Assembly (NCBI GenBank): GCA_910578715.1
Contig: CAJTRL010000014.1
Coordinates: 1 to 64,000, forward strand
Direction: 5' to 3'
Source: an uncultured Lachnospiraceae bacterium
GTDB lineage: Bacteria > Bacillota > Clostridia > Lachnospirales > Lachnospiraceae
Length of the DNA stretch: 64,000 nucleotides
Shown: positions 17,735 through 26,484 of the stretch, piece after piece
Numbering within the stretch: the stretch's first letter is position 1
Layout: each line of letters opens with the position of its first letter
Program-made: the position numbers and the translations under genes
Notes under the pieces: generated by a model
Told to the model about the DNA's origin: nothing
Database searches by the model: none
What the model saw: the letters and a program-made list of their open reading frames with translations, nothing else

Positions 17735-19180
17735 ATGAAGAAAAAGTTACTTAGCGCTCTTCTTTCAACAGCAATGGTAGCAAGTCTGCTCGTTGGCTGT
17801 GGCGGAAACGGCGGCGCGGCAACAGACAACAATGCGGCAGCTGACAATACGGCAGCGGCGGACAACACAGCGGCAGCTGATAATACAGCAGCAGCGGACA
17901 ACACAGCGGCGGCGGACAATACGGCAGCAGCAGATACCGCAACAGACACAGCGGCTTCCGGAGATAAGTTCTACATCTACTCCTGGAACACAGAGCTGGG
18001 CGAGAGACTTGAGTATGTATATAAAGCATACCCTGAAATCAAAGACAGAGTTGAGTATGTAAACGTAGGTGACTCTGCTGTATATCAGGAGAAAATCGAC
18101 CAGTTATTACAGACACCCGACGCAGAAGACTACCCGGATATGATTGCTTTCGAGGCTGGTTATATCATGAAGTACACCAACAGCGATTACACGATTCCGG
18201 TAACGGACTGCGGTATCACGGATGCAGACCTTGCAGAAATGTATCCTTATACGATTACCATTGCAACTGACCAGAGAGACGGTTCTCTGAAAGGACTTTC
18301 CTGGCAGGCATGTCCTGGTTCCTTTATTTACAGAGCTGACCTTGCAGAGAGCATTCTCGGCGTAAAGAGCCCGGAAGAAATGCAGGCGAAGATTAATTCC
18401 TGGGATGCTTTCCTTGACACGGCAAGAGAGATTAAAGAAAAATCAGGCGACGCGACAAGAATCCTTTCTTCCAACGGTGACGTTGTAAACACATTTATGT
18501 CCAACAAGACACAGCCCTGGGTAACTTCCGACAGCGTATTCCATATGGACAGCGCAATGGAAGAGTACATGGATGTTGTTAAAGTACTTGAATCCGAAGA
18601 CTTAACACAGAAGACAACACAGTGGTCTGATGAATGGAACGCTGGTCCTTCTACCGATGCAGTATTTGGTTACTTTGGATGTACATGGTTCTTACACTGG
18701 ACAATCAAAGCAAACTGCGGCGGCGATGCAGTAGGTTCAGGCACATACGGTCTGTGGAATATGTGCCAGGGTCCGGCTCCTTATTACTGGGGGGGCACAT
18801 GGCTTGGTGCAACAGCAAACTGCTCCGATACAGCACTCGCTGGACAGATTATGAAGACTCTTTGCTGTGATACAGCAACTATCCAGACATTGTCCGAAGA
18901 AACACTGGACTATGTAAACAACAAGACGGCTATGAAGAACCTGTCAGACGCTGGCAAGGGTGCATATGACTTCTTAGGCGGCCAGGACTTCATCGCAGTA
19001 TTCTCTCCTCTGGCTGAAGACGTAGACGTTTCCTGGATGTGCGCATATGACCAGAAGGTTAATGAATTACTGGATACACAGGTAACTGCTTATGCAAAAG
19101 GTGATAAAGATAAAGAAACAGCTATCGCTGACTTCAAAGCAGCAGTAGCAGAGGCTTATCCGGCACTGACAGTAGAATAA
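17735..19180 (+). CDS. Sugar ABC transporter substrate-binding lipoprotein
   Basis: A lipoprotein signal (MKKKLLSALLSTAMVASLLVGC, lipobox LVGC) is followed by an Ala/Asn/Asp/Thr linker made of five or more AAADNT-type units (about residues 32-68), then a family 1 extracellular solute-binding fold (FYIYSWNTELGERLEYVYKAYPEIKDRVEYV). ATG 17735 has AGGGAGG upstream; the longer frame to 17681 would bury the signal. It captures the sugar outside the cell, probably cellobiose or cellodextrin, and passes it to the two permeases. No ATPase gene lies here, so a shared MsmK-type ATPase elsewhere is likely. Confidence 0.9.
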   Translation: MKKKLLSALLSTAMVASLLVGCGGNGGAATDNNAAADNTAAADNTAAADNTAAADNTAAADNTAAADTATDTAASGDKFYIYSWNTELGERLEYVYKAYPEIKDRVEYVNVGDSAVYQEKIDQLLQTPDAEDYPDMIAFEAGYIMKYTNSDYTIPVTDCGITDADLAEMYPYTITIATDQRDGSLKGLSWQACPGSFIYRADLAESILGVKSPEEMQAKINSWDAFLDTAREIKEKSGDATRILSSNGDVVNTFMSNKTQPWVTSDSVFHMDSAMEEYMDVVKVLESEDLTQKTTQWSDEWNAGPSTDAVFGYFGCTWFLHWTIKANCGGDAVGSGTYGLWNMCQGPAPYYWGGTWLGATANCSDTALAGQIMKTLCCDTATIQTLSEETLDYVNNKTAMKNLSDAGKGAYDFLGGQDFIAVFSPLAEDVDVSWMCAYDQKVNELLDTQVTAYAKGDKDKETAIADFKAAVAEAYPALTVE

Positions 19181-19234
19181 GACGCGCCCAAACTTGCGGA
19201 CTGAAAAACTGAGAAAAAAGTAAGATGTATCATC

Positions 19235-19261
19235 AGAAGGTACGGCGCAGCCGTACCTTCT
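19235..19261 (+). promoter_or_regulatory. Intergenic stem-loop after the binding-protein gene
   Basis: A perfect 12-bp stem AGAAGGTACGGC / GCCGTACCTTCT with a GCA loop. With no T run it is more likely an mRNA stabiliser or partial attenuator, keeping the binding protein more abundant than the permeases. Confidence 0.6.
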
Positions 19262-19405
19262 GTAACAAAAGAAACGGGAATTGCTTGTGTGTAAGGGGCG
19301 CGGCACAGATGTTTGAGAGGGTTCCGGGTCCGGAAAAATGTCAAATGCCTGTGACGCGGCTCAGGCAGAGCAAATAAGAAAAATTTATGAGAAGGATGTG
19401 GAGAT

Positions 19406-20416
19406 ATGGCAAAGAACAGCAGTAACAAGCGTAAAACCGTAGAATACGGCCGTTACGGATATTTCTTTATCGCTCCGTTTTTTATTGTTTTCGCAATTTT
19501 CCAGTTGTGGCCCCTTGTTTACACGATGGGTCTTGCATTTTGTGAGAACTATACGGATACGATGTTCAACGTGGAAGTAGGCCCGACTTTTAACGGACTG
19601 GCAAACTTCGGAACGATTTTTGTTGGAAAAGACGGTGCATTATTTGATACCTATACATTTCGCGCACTGGGAAATACCATTATCATGTGGATGATGAATT
19701 TCCTGCCGCAGATTCTTCTGGCGCTGCTTCTGGCGGTGTGGTTTACCGATACGAGAGTCAAAATGAAAGCACAGGGCGCATACAAAATTCTGACTTTTAT
19801 GCCGAATATTATCACGGCGGCGACGATTTCCGTATTGTTCTACAAACTGTTCGATTTCCCGAACGGACCGATTAACCAGTTTTTGGTGAACAGCGGAATC
19901 TGGTCGGAACCATTCCGTTTTCTGGACACGAAATGGTCAACGCGGGGAATTATTTCTTTTATTAACTTCTGGATGTGGTATGGAAATACGATGATTGTAC
20001 TGACAGCGGGCGTTCTCGGCATCAGTCCTTCTTTGTTCGAGGCGGCGAGAGTGGATGGCGCATCGAGCTGGCAGATTTTTAAGAGCGTAACCTTACCGCT
20101 TCTGCGTCCGATTATGCTGTTCACGCTTGTAAACTCCGCTATCGGCGGTCTGCAGATGTACGATATTCCGAAGCTGTTGACGACAAGCGGTTACGGCGAC
20201 CCGGATTACACGACCAGAACGATTACGATGTATATCCGTGAACTCGCCTTTACCGGTTCAAGACAGATGGGTAAGGCATCGGCAGCATCTCTTGTTCTGT
20301 TTGTTGTGACATTGTTCTTCAGTCTGGTTCTCTTCTATATTATGAGGGATAAGGACGCGATTAAAGAAAAGAAGGCAATCAAAGCAGCACAGAAAGCAAG
20401 AAAGGAGGCAAAATAA
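19406..20416 (+). CDS. Sugar ABC transporter permease (MalF-like)
   Basis: The 336-residue protein has six predicted helices beginning YFFIAPFFIVFAIFQLWPLVYTMGLAF and the inner-membrane coupling (EAA) motif ISPSLFEAARVDGASSWQIFKSVTLPLLRPIM. It is the first of two permeases in the carbohydrate uptake transporter 1 family. GAAGGATGTGGAG upstream supports ATG 19406. It ends 2 nt before the next permease gene. Confidence 0.92.
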   Translation: MAKNSSNKRKTVEYGRYGYFFIAPFFIVFAIFQLWPLVYTMGLAFCENYTDTMFNVEVGPTFNGLANFGTIFVGKDGALFDTYTFRALGNTIIMWMMNFLPQILLALLLAVWFTDTRVKMKAQGAYKILTFMPNIITAATISVLFYKLFDFPNGPINQFLVNSGIWSEPFRFLDTKWSTRGIISFINFWMWYGNTMIVLTAGVLGISPSLFEAARVDGASSWQIFKSVTLPLLRPIMLFTLVNSAIGGLQMYDIPKLLTTSGYGDPDYTTRTITMYIRELAFTGSRQMGKASAASLVLFVVTLFFSLVLFYIMRDKDAIKEKKAIKAAQKARKEAK

Positions 20417-20418
20417 TC

Positions 20419-21291
20419 ATGGCAAAGAATAATGGTCAGGAGGGCGGATTACATGCAAGAATCCTCGGCGCCCAGATATTTCGAAATGCTATTTGTATTT
20501 TCCTCTGTTTCTTAAGTCTGATTCCTTTCTGGATTATGATTGTGAATGCGACAAGAACCAGCGTGGATATTCAGTCAAGTTTTTCTCTCATTCCGTCCCA
20601 TTATTTTATGGAAAACTGGGAGAAACTGCTGTATCAGTGTAATGAGAACGTTCCGTTGTGGAAATATATGGTCAACAGCTGTATCATCGCTTTCGGCTCC
20701 ACATTGCTGACGGTGTACTTCTCGACGATGACGGCATATGGCGTAACCGTATATAAATTCAAAGGATGTCAGTTCGCATGGGCGTTCATCATGGCGATTA
20801 TGATGATTCCCGTACAGGTATCTTCCATTGGTTTCTTCCGTTTTGTATTCGGACTGGGACTCGGAAACAGCTATATACCGCTGATTATTCCCGCGATAGC
20901 GGCGCCTTCTACGGTGTTCTTTATGAGACAGTATATGCAGAGCGCACTGCCGCTGGAAATCGTGGACGCGGCGAGAATAGACGGTTCCAGAGAGTTCAAC
21001 ACCTTTAATACGATTGCTATGCCGTTAATGAGACCGGCGATTGCGACACAGTGTATCTTCGCTTTTATCGCATCATGGAATAACTTCTATACGCCTTCCA
21101 TGCTGCTGACGTCCCAGAAGAAATATACGCTGCCGATGTTCGTACAGCTGATGAGAGGTGAAAGATTCCGTTCCGACCACGGTATTATCTATGTGGGTCT
21201 GGTTATTACGATATTACCGATTTTCATCGTATACTTCATTCTCTCCAAACATATCATCGCGGGTGTTGCGCTCGGTGGTGTAAAAGAATAA
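20419..21291 (+). CDS. Sugar ABC transporter permease (MalG-like)
   Basis: The 290-residue membrane protein shows the coupling motif LPLEIVDAARIDGSREFNTFNTIAMPLMRPAI and the opening ICIFLCFLSLIPFWIMIVNATRTS typical of MalG-type subunits. It pairs with the preceding permease to form the channel for the sugar brought by the lipoprotein. AGGAGG lies in the end of the previous gene at about 20403-20408. Confidence 0.92.
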   Translation: MAKNNGQEGGLHARILGAQIFRNAICIFLCFLSLIPFWIMIVNATRTSVDIQSSFSLIPSHYFMENWEKLLYQCNENVPLWKYMVNSCIIAFGSTLLTVYFSTMTAYGVTVYKFKGCQFAWAFIMAIMMIPVQVSSIGFFRFVFGLGLGNSYIPLIIPAIAAPSTVFFMRQYMQSALPLEIVDAARIDGSREFNTFNTIAMPLMRPAIATQCIFAFIASWNNFYTPSMLLTSQKKYTLPMFVQLMRGERFRSDHGIIYVGLVITILPIFIVYFILSKHIIAGVALGGVKE

Positions 21292-21314
21292 AATAGCATA
21301 TGTTATAAAAATGA

Positions 21315-21345
21315 AAAGGCACATCGCGCTGCGATGTGTCTTTTT
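21315..21345 (+). terminator. Terminator of the sugar importer operon
   Basis: Stem AAAGGCACATCGC / GCGATGTGTCTTT with a GCT loop and a following T run. Confidence 0.9.
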
Positions 21346-21463
21346 GACTTAATGAAAATTTAAGAATGACAACATAGTAAAATGCAGTATAGTATGCTAA
21401 ACTGTAAAAGAACGTATTTTTATGCGGTAAGGGCCCGAAAATGAGCGGACGGATGGGAGTAAA

Positions 21464-21847
21464 ATGTCTATTATACTGGGTACGGAGAAGCTGAAAGCAT
21501 ACCGCGGTCTTTCCATGCTTTGTGAATATGCGGGAAAGAGTGCGGAATGGTGCGATGAATTATGGCTTGCGCTTCTGACCGATTATGAATTGTACGAAGA
21601 GTTTCTGTACTATCTGGAGCATCACTGTTTTGCGGACCGCATGAAAGCGGCGGGATATTCGCTGACAGACCTTTATGTGTGGCGGATGGGACAGGATAAT
21701 CTGCGGCGTGATACCGGAAAGAATACGGAAAATTGTAATAAGGAAGAAATGGTCTTACAGGCGTTTTGGGCGATGGCCGAAATGCGAAAAGACCCTTCGC
21801 GCTACGAACGAAAGCTGGCTGACGGGCCGGGGACAGACAGGGAATGA
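21464..21847 (+). CDS. Hypothetical protein, 127 residues
   Basis: I do not recognise the family. The protein is soluble, rich in Tyr, Leu and Glu in the first half (LWLALLTDYELYEEFLYYLEHHCF) and charged at the end. GGGAG 5-6 nt before ATG 21464 supports the start. Its stop overlaps the next gene by ATGA, so the two are cotranslated; the partner is a DUF1700 membrane protein, which suggests a paired role in membrane or envelope control. Confidence 0.7.
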   Translation: MSIILGTEKLKAYRGLSMLCEYAGKSAEWCDELWLALLTDYELYEEFLYYLEHHCFADRMKAAGYSLTDLYVWRMGQDNLRRDTGKNTENCNKEEMVLQAFWAMAEMRKDPSRYERKLADGPGTDRE

Positions 21848-22308
21848 AGATGGATAAACAGGAATTTATCGAAAAATTACAGCGCACGCTGGCCGGCGGA
21901 TTAAGCAGCGACAAGGTGGCGGATAATGTGCGGTATTATCAGGACTATATCGAGTCGGAAATACAGAAGGGAAACACCGAAGCGGAGGTGCTTTCGCAGC
22001 TTGGGGACCCCAGATTATTAGCCAAAAGCATTATCGAGGCCAATAAGCGCGCCGGGGCAAGTTTCGGTTCCAACCGGGAATACGATGAAGAGTTTGTGGA
22101 AGACGGCGGGACGGAGCAGAATGTTTCCCAAAAGAAATATGGCGGAGGGATTATGCTGCCGGGCTGGCTGATAATGGTTATTATGACCGTCGTGGTCGTT
22201 GTTATCATCGGTCTTGTGACATCGCTGCTTTATGCTTTTGCGCCGGTCATTATCGCCGGACTCATTGTACTGCTGGTTGTGAAGTTTCTGCAGGGCAGAA
22301 AACCATAA
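21844..22308 (+). CDS. DUF1700 (HAAS-type) membrane protein
   Basis: The N-terminus MDKQEFIEKLQRTLAGGLSSDKVADNVRYYQDYIESE and QLGDPRLLAKSII match the DUF1700/HAAS helical domain usually found beside PadR-type signalling genes. Two C-terminal membrane helices follow (WLIMVIMTVVVVVIIGLV and LLYAFAPVIIAGLIVLLVV). The start overlaps the upstream gene (ATGA); ATG 21850 is an alternative. No PadR regulator is present next to it here. Confidence 0.8.
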   Translation: MKMDKQEFIEKLQRTLAGGLSSDKVADNVRYYQDYIESEIQKGNTEAEVLSQLGDPRLLAKSIIEANKRAGASFGSNREYDEEFVEDGGTEQNVSQKKYGGGIMLPGWLIMVIMTVVVVVIIGLVTSLLYAFAPVIIAGLIVLLVVKFLQGRKP

Positions 22309-22311
22309 CAA

Positions 22312-22339
22312 AATAGCCCATTATCTCTAATGGGCTATT
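22312..22339 (+). terminator. Stem-loop terminator after the DUF1700 gene
   Basis: Perfect 12-bp stem AATAGCCCATTA / TAATGGGCTATT, 4-nt loop. The T run is weak. Confidence 0.6.
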
Positions 22340-22521
22340 AAGGGGAGTATAAATAATTAAAATATAAGGGTTTGTAAATAGAAAATTGAAGGGGTGTTTC
22401 TATCTACAATTATTATTATATACACTTTTCGAAAAAATGCAATCAAAAATAGTACCAAAGTACTACCAAGTATTTTGGTACTTTTTCATAAAAAAATAGT
22501 ACTAAAGACCTATAAAGGCGT

Positions 22522-22552
22522 TGAATACTTTTTTGGATATTTTGCAATACTA
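22522..22552 (+). promoter_or_regulatory. Candidate forespore (sigma-G/F type) promoter
   Basis: TGAATA at 22522-22527, 18 nt, then AATACTA at 22546-22552 closely fits the sigma-G consensus (TGAATA / CATACTA). Predicted transcription would begin about 30 nt before the downstream ATG 22588. Upstream lies the inverted repeat AGTACCAAA/TTTGGTACT (about 22451-22483). Assignment is by consensus only. Confidence 0.5.
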
Positions 22553-22587
22553 TTTTTGTAATATAAATCAATCAGGAGGTATGCAAA

Positions 22588-22752
22588 ATGTCTAAGAATG
22601 ATTATAGCCAGAACGCGCAGAACAACGAGAAACAGCAGGATAAGGCAAACAACTGCAACAGCCAGAATTCTTCTTCTCAGAACAACCAGAAGAACAATTC
22701 TAAGAACAGCTCCGGCAGCAATGCGCAGAACAGCCAGAAGAACAACTACTAA
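22588..22752 (+). CDS. Small Asn/Gln/Ser/Lys-rich protein, spore-type
   Basis: A 54-residue ORF (MSKNDYSQNAQNNEKQQDK ... NSQKNNY) follows CAGGAGG with 9-nt spacing; it is missed by longer overlapping frames. Composition is almost wholly N, Q, S, K with no hydrophobic core, like gamma-type small acid-soluble spore proteins or Asn-rich clostridial spore proteins, and the upstream promoter looks forespore-specific. Identity as a SASP is inference; it has no canonical SASP motif. Confidence 0.65.
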   Translation: MSKNDYSQNAQNNEKQQDKANNCNSQNSSSQNNQKNNSKNSSGSNAQNSQKNNY

Positions 22753-22780
22753 ATCTCAGTTCCCGCGGCTTGCGGGAGTA

Positions 22781-22815
22781 AAAGCGGTACAGCAAAAATT
22801 GCTGTGCCGCTTTTT
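22781..22815 (+). terminator. Terminator of the Asn/Gln-rich gene
   Basis: Stem AAAGCGGTACAGCA / TGCTGTGCCGCTTT (one G-T pair), 5-nt loop, T run. Confidence 0.88.
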
Positions 22816-22848
22816 AGTTCGGGCGGGCAAAATTTTCCACTGTTCGAT

Positions 22849-24111
22849 TCATTTGTCCCTGCCGGCGTTCCGGACATCCTCCGGGGTACATTTCATATTC
22901 GAATAGCGCGCCTTTTCATATAGAAGGGAAAGGTTTTCTTCCTGGAACAGACTGCCGCATTCTCTGGCGGTATAGCTTTCAAAGGGCCGGGTATTTCCCT
23001 GATTTTGTTTTGGCAGTCCGCTCTTTTTGATGCCAATTCTCTGCCTGTAAATCCGCCGGATTTTGTCATTCGGGCTTAAAAATGCCCAAAATCTGGCCGG
23101 CCTGGTTTTCTTTTCCGAGTGCTTCGCTTCATACCGTTCCCGGATGTCCTGTCCGGCATTTCCCCAGGCATCGTTTACAAATGTTTTTTTCTGACGGAAA
23201 CGTTCCCGGACCATTCGCACAAAACGGTACAGGGCGGCCAGGAGCATGCCCAGAAGAAAGAGCGGTACGAGAAGTTCAAAAATCTTTTCCAGTATCTGCC
23301 AGAAAAGTCCGGCTTCTCCCGCTTCCAGATACATGCCAGCCGGAGCCGCCGGGCTTTTGTTCTGTATCGGTTCGGTAAAATGTTCTTCCATTCCGGCAAA
23401 AAGCGATGCGAGGAAGGCAAAAAAGCCGTGTTCCCGGAGCCAGATGATTCCCTCTTTGAGCGTTGCCAAAAAACGGGCAAGCCAGTCCAGATTGGAAAGC
23501 AGCAAAACGGCGGCCATGCCAGACAGGGTAAAAAGAAACGACAGGCACGTTCCGGCAAGGAAAATCTCCCGGCGCGGGATATACCCGGCGCTTCCGCTGT
23601 TGACGGCTATAAAATAAAGATAATGATTAAGATAACATCTGATATGATAACAGATAAAATAAAAGGCGGCCATGCAGATAAAATAAAAATCGGTTTCCTG
23701 ATATCCCCGAAAGTGCAGCAGAAAGAGTGAAAGAGCGATGATGCCGACGGCGACCACGGGCGCGATGATTCCGTCCAGGCGTTCTTCCGTCCGGATGCGC
23801 AGAGAAAAGGAATAAACGGCGAGTCCGGCTCCATAAAAATACAGGAGAAGTTTCAGGGCAAGACCGGAGACAGGCACGGAAAATAAACATGCGAGGCACA
23901 AAAGATGGCTGACGGCAAGAAGCAGAAAGCCGTTGGTATATCTTCTGATAAAAAAGAACAGAACGGGAAGAAGGCCGCAGACTGCCCATAGCGCAAGCGG
24001 CGGCTTTCGCCCGGACAGGACGGCCGCGGCCGCGATGACTGCAAAAAGCGTCCAGTGATTCATTTGTATGGCCAGTATATCGGCGGCGGCAATGATTTTT
24101 TCCTGTTTCAT
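22849..24111 (-). CDS. Membrane protein of MoxR-DUF58 operon with DUF4129-like tail
   Basis: About seven hydrophobic segments occupy residues 15-200, then two more near 215 and 285, then a cytoplasmic tail with RRIYRQRIGIKK ... FESYTARECGSLF ... LLYEKARYSNMKCTPED, which looks like the DUF4129 domain. In related loci the third gene encodes a transglutaminase-DUF4129 fusion; here no transglutaminase Cys-His-Asp region is seen. It follows the DUF58 gene by 39 nt on the same strand. Role unknown, probably envelope-related. Confidence 0.65.
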   Translation of the reverse strand: MKQEKIIAAADILAIQMNHWTLFAVIAAAAVLSGRKPPLALWAVCGLLPVLFFFIRRYTNGFLLLAVSHLLCLACLFSVPVSGLALKLLLYFYGAGLAVYSFSLRIRTEERLDGIIAPVVAVGIIALSLFLLHFRGYQETDFYFICMAAFYFICYHIRCYLNHYLYFIAVNSGSAGYIPRREIFLAGTCLSFLFTLSGMAAVLLLSNLDWLARFLATLKEGIIWLREHGFFAFLASLFAGMEEHFTEPIQNKSPAAPAGMYLEAGEAGLFWQILEKIFELLVPLFLLGMLLAALYRFVRMVRERFRQKKTFVNDAWGNAGQDIRERYEAKHSEKKTRPARFWAFLSPNDKIRRIYRQRIGIKKSGLPKQNQGNTRPFESYTARECGSLFQEENLSLLYEKARYSNMKCTPEDVRNAGRDK

Positions 24112-24150
24112 CGTGTTAGTGGTGTCATCCTTTCAGAAGTTTGTAACGTA

Positions 24151-25281
24151 TTAAGAACGCTCAATGGGTAATATAATAACATTTGTTTTCCATTCGTCGG
24201 ACAGTTCCGGCGGCTTATCCGTTTTGGATAACGGATAGAACCAAAGGAAATCCGGGTCTGTTCTACGGTAACGTTCAAGCAGCGCCGTGAAACTGTCATA
24301 AGCGTTGGGAGATACGAAGATGGTAGCTGCGCCGGGAGGCATATTCATCAGCTCCTGTTCAAAGCATGCCGAAAAATCGGCCGTTTCCTGTTTCGTATCG
24401 ACCCGTGCAAGCGCCCGGTATATTTGCTGTAACTGTCCGGCGCCGGCCCCTGCGTTAAGCAGTACTGGGGCCCTGTCCAGAATATCCCGGCCGTTGCCGT
24501 AACAGGCTGCCCGGCTGCCCTGATGGAGAAAAAAGGCAGCGAGTCCGGCGGTAATCTGGAGAGCAGCCTCTACTGCGTCGTCTTTTTTCAGAATGCCGCT
24601 GTCCTCTATGTTGAAAAAGATGCGGACGGTATTCAGGGAGGTGCAGCTTTTTTGGTTCACCTTCAGCTCACCGGTTCTGGCGGAAGCCTTCCAGTTGATA
24701 CTGCGCATATCGTCATAGGGCTGATATTCCCGGATGCCCCGGTATTCGAAAGGGTCTTCCGGGAAATATTTTCTGGTCAGAAGCTCCCCGCTCAGCTGTT
24801 GAAGGGATTTCCGAAATATTTCGGAGACAAAGGGGGCGGGATAGACATAAAAATACTGCTCTGTCTGTCTGCTTTCCACCATTTCCGTAGAAAGGAACAG
24901 GTCCGCGGCAACAAGGTCGATGTTATGAATCCGGTAATAGCCTCTTTTGGCGGCGGTAAATTCCAGTTTTCTTGTGATGCGCTCCCGTCCTTTTACCTGA
25001 AAAATATCGTTGCGGTAATACAGGTCGGTGACGCGGGAACCTCCGGCGTCCGTAAAATGCAGATTCCGGTCGGTCTGAAATTTCACTTTGAGCATGGGGA
25101 GCGGCAGGCGTTTGCCGTTTTCGATGATTTCAAGCAATTCGCCCTTTTCCCCTTCAAACAGGCTCTTTTTGGTAAATTCCAGGCGGATATCCAGATTCTT
25201 TGCCCACCATTTTCCGTATAGTTTCCGTTGGAGCCATATAAGCCCCAGGGCCAGCAGCCCGATTCCGATTATTTTCATCAT
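24151..25281 (-). CDS. DUF58 family protein
   Basis: After an N-terminal membrane segment (IGIGLLALGLIWLQ) the protein carries the DUF58 signature FEYRGIREYQPYDDMRSINWKASARTGELKVNQ (about residues 175-210) and a vWA-like C-terminal half. The reading frame is open far upstream, but the start is placed at ATG 25281 (MMKIIGIG), which overlaps the MoxR gene stop by 4 nt (ATGA). DUF58 proteins act with MoxR ATPases in assembly or activation of envelope complexes. Confidence 0.88.
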   Translation of the reverse strand: MMKIIGIGLLALGLIWLQRKLYGKWWAKNLDIRLEFTKKSLFEGEKGELLEIIENGKRLPLPMLKVKFQTDRNLHFTDAGGSRVTDLYYRNDIFQVKGRERITRKLEFTAAKRGYYRIHNIDLVAADLFLSTEMVESRQTEQYFYVYPAPFVSEIFRKSLQQLSGELLTRKYFPEDPFEYRGIREYQPYDDMRSINWKASARTGELKVNQKSCTSLNTVRIFFNIEDSGILKKDDAVEAALQITAGLAAFFLHQGSRAACYGNGRDILDRAPVLLNAGAGAGQLQQIYRALARVDTKQETADFSACFEQELMNMPPGAATIFVSPNAYDSFTALLERYRRTDPDFLWFYPLSKTDKPPELSDEWKTNVIILPIERS

Positions 25282-26228
25282 GCCCGAAAATCCTCTGTGG
25301 GTACTTTGACCTGTTCCAGTACTTTGCGGACAAAATCGACGCTCTCCTGACTGCCGCTTTTGCCAAAATCCATCAGGAGACGGTGTGCGAGCACCGGAAT
25401 TGCTACGGCCTTTATATCGTCCGGGATGACAAAATTCCGCCCCTCCAGAAAGGCATAGGCTTTGGCACAGCGAAGAAAGGCGAGACTGCCTCTGGGACTT
25501 ACGCCCATGAGAATTGTTTCCTTCTTGCGGGTGGCGGAAACGATATCTATCATATATTCCTGTACCGTCCGGTGGACAAAGACTTTTACGACTTCCTGTT
25601 TTGCCAGCCGCAGTTCTTCCAGCGTCAGTACGCCGGAAAGTTCCGAAAGCGGTTCTTTTTCCATATACCGGGAGAGCATTTCGAGCTCTTCTTCTCTGGT
25701 GGGAAGTCCCAGAGACAGACGCATCATGAAACGGTCCATCTGCGCTTCCGGCAGTGGAAATGTGCCCGCCGTTTCCACAGGGTTCTGCGTTGCGATGACA
25801 AAAAAGGGCTCGCCCGGCACATAGCTTGTCCCGTCGATGGTTACCTGTTTTTCCTCCATACATTCCAGCAGACCGGCCTGGGTCCTCGGCGTGGCGCGGT
25901 TGATTTCGTCGGCCAGCAGAATATTCGTAAATACCGGGCCTTTTCTCAAAACAAAAGCGTTACTTTGCCTGTCGAAAACCGTAAGCCCCGTAATATCGGC
26001 GGGCAGTAAGTCCGGCGTAAACTGGATTCTGGAAAAGTCCGCATACAGCGATTTGGCAAGCGTTTTCGCCAGTTTGGTCTTGCCCGTTCCGGGAATGTCT
26101 TCAAGCAGCACATGTCCTTCCGCCAGAAGTGCGGTCAGAAGCAGACGGATGGATTCGTCTTTTCCGATAATAACCTTGTGAATGTTTTCCAATATTTTCC
26201 GGGCAAATTCGTTTCCCTGTATTTCCAT
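25278..26228 (-). CDS. MoxR family AAA ATPase
   Basis: The 316-residue AAA+ protein has Walker A LEDIPGTGKTKLAK, Walker B ILLADEINRATPRTQAGLLECMEE, sensor 1 FVIATQNPVE and the sensor 2 region GVSPRGSLAFLRCAKA. Length and motifs are standard for MoxR. It heads a three-gene minus-strand operon with the DUF58 and membrane protein genes, and would act as a chaperone-like ATPase for them. Confidence 0.93.
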   Translation of the reverse strand: MEIQGNEFARKILENIHKVIIGKDESIRLLLTALLAEGHVLLEDIPGTGKTKLAKTLAKSLYADFSRIQFTPDLLPADITGLTVFDRQSNAFVLRKGPVFTNILLADEINRATPRTQAGLLECMEEKQVTIDGTSYVPGEPFFVIATQNPVETAGTFPLPEAQMDRFMMRLSLGLPTREEELEMLSRYMEKEPLSELSGVLTLEELRLAKQEVVKVFVHRTVQEYMIDIVSATRKKETILMGVSPRGSLAFLRCAKAYAFLEGRNFVIPDDIKAVAIPVLAHRLLMDFGKSGSQESVDFVRKVLEQVKVPTEDFRA

Positions 26229-26396
26229 GATAATACCAATACCTTTCTCTCAATTTTTTTAATGGCGTATCCGGTATGCCTTGCACAGGAAGCCTTTTTT
26301 CTTGGCATTTCCAGTGTACTCTGCACAGGAAACCTCAGCATATCTTAAGTTTATCTTCATTGGCTGGAATTGTAAATCAAATTTTAGCCGGAATGA

Positions 26397-26425
26397 TTGA
26401 CAGAAAAAGGGCGACACCTTACAAT
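26397..26425 (+). promoter_or_regulatory. Sigma-A promoter
   Basis: TTGACA (26397-26402), 17-nt spacer, TACAAT (26420-26425). It should drive the rRNA methyltransferase gene and the genes that follow. A near repeat (TTGCACAGGAAGCCT and CTGCACAGGAAACCT) lies upstream at about 26279-26335. Confidence 0.85.
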
Positions 26426-26484
26426 AATTGATAGGGTCCGGGCGTCGTCCGGGCGCATGGATTGAGAAAGGCATGGATATCGTT

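Noticed and set aside
17827..17950. Possible CRISPR or regulatory repeat array
   Set aside because: The repeats are in-frame codons of a lipoprotein linker with no spacers.
24151..25863. A 570-codon minus-strand frame
   Set aside because: Its first third lies antiframe inside the MoxR gene; only the part from ATG 25281 has the DUF58 domain and a start signal.
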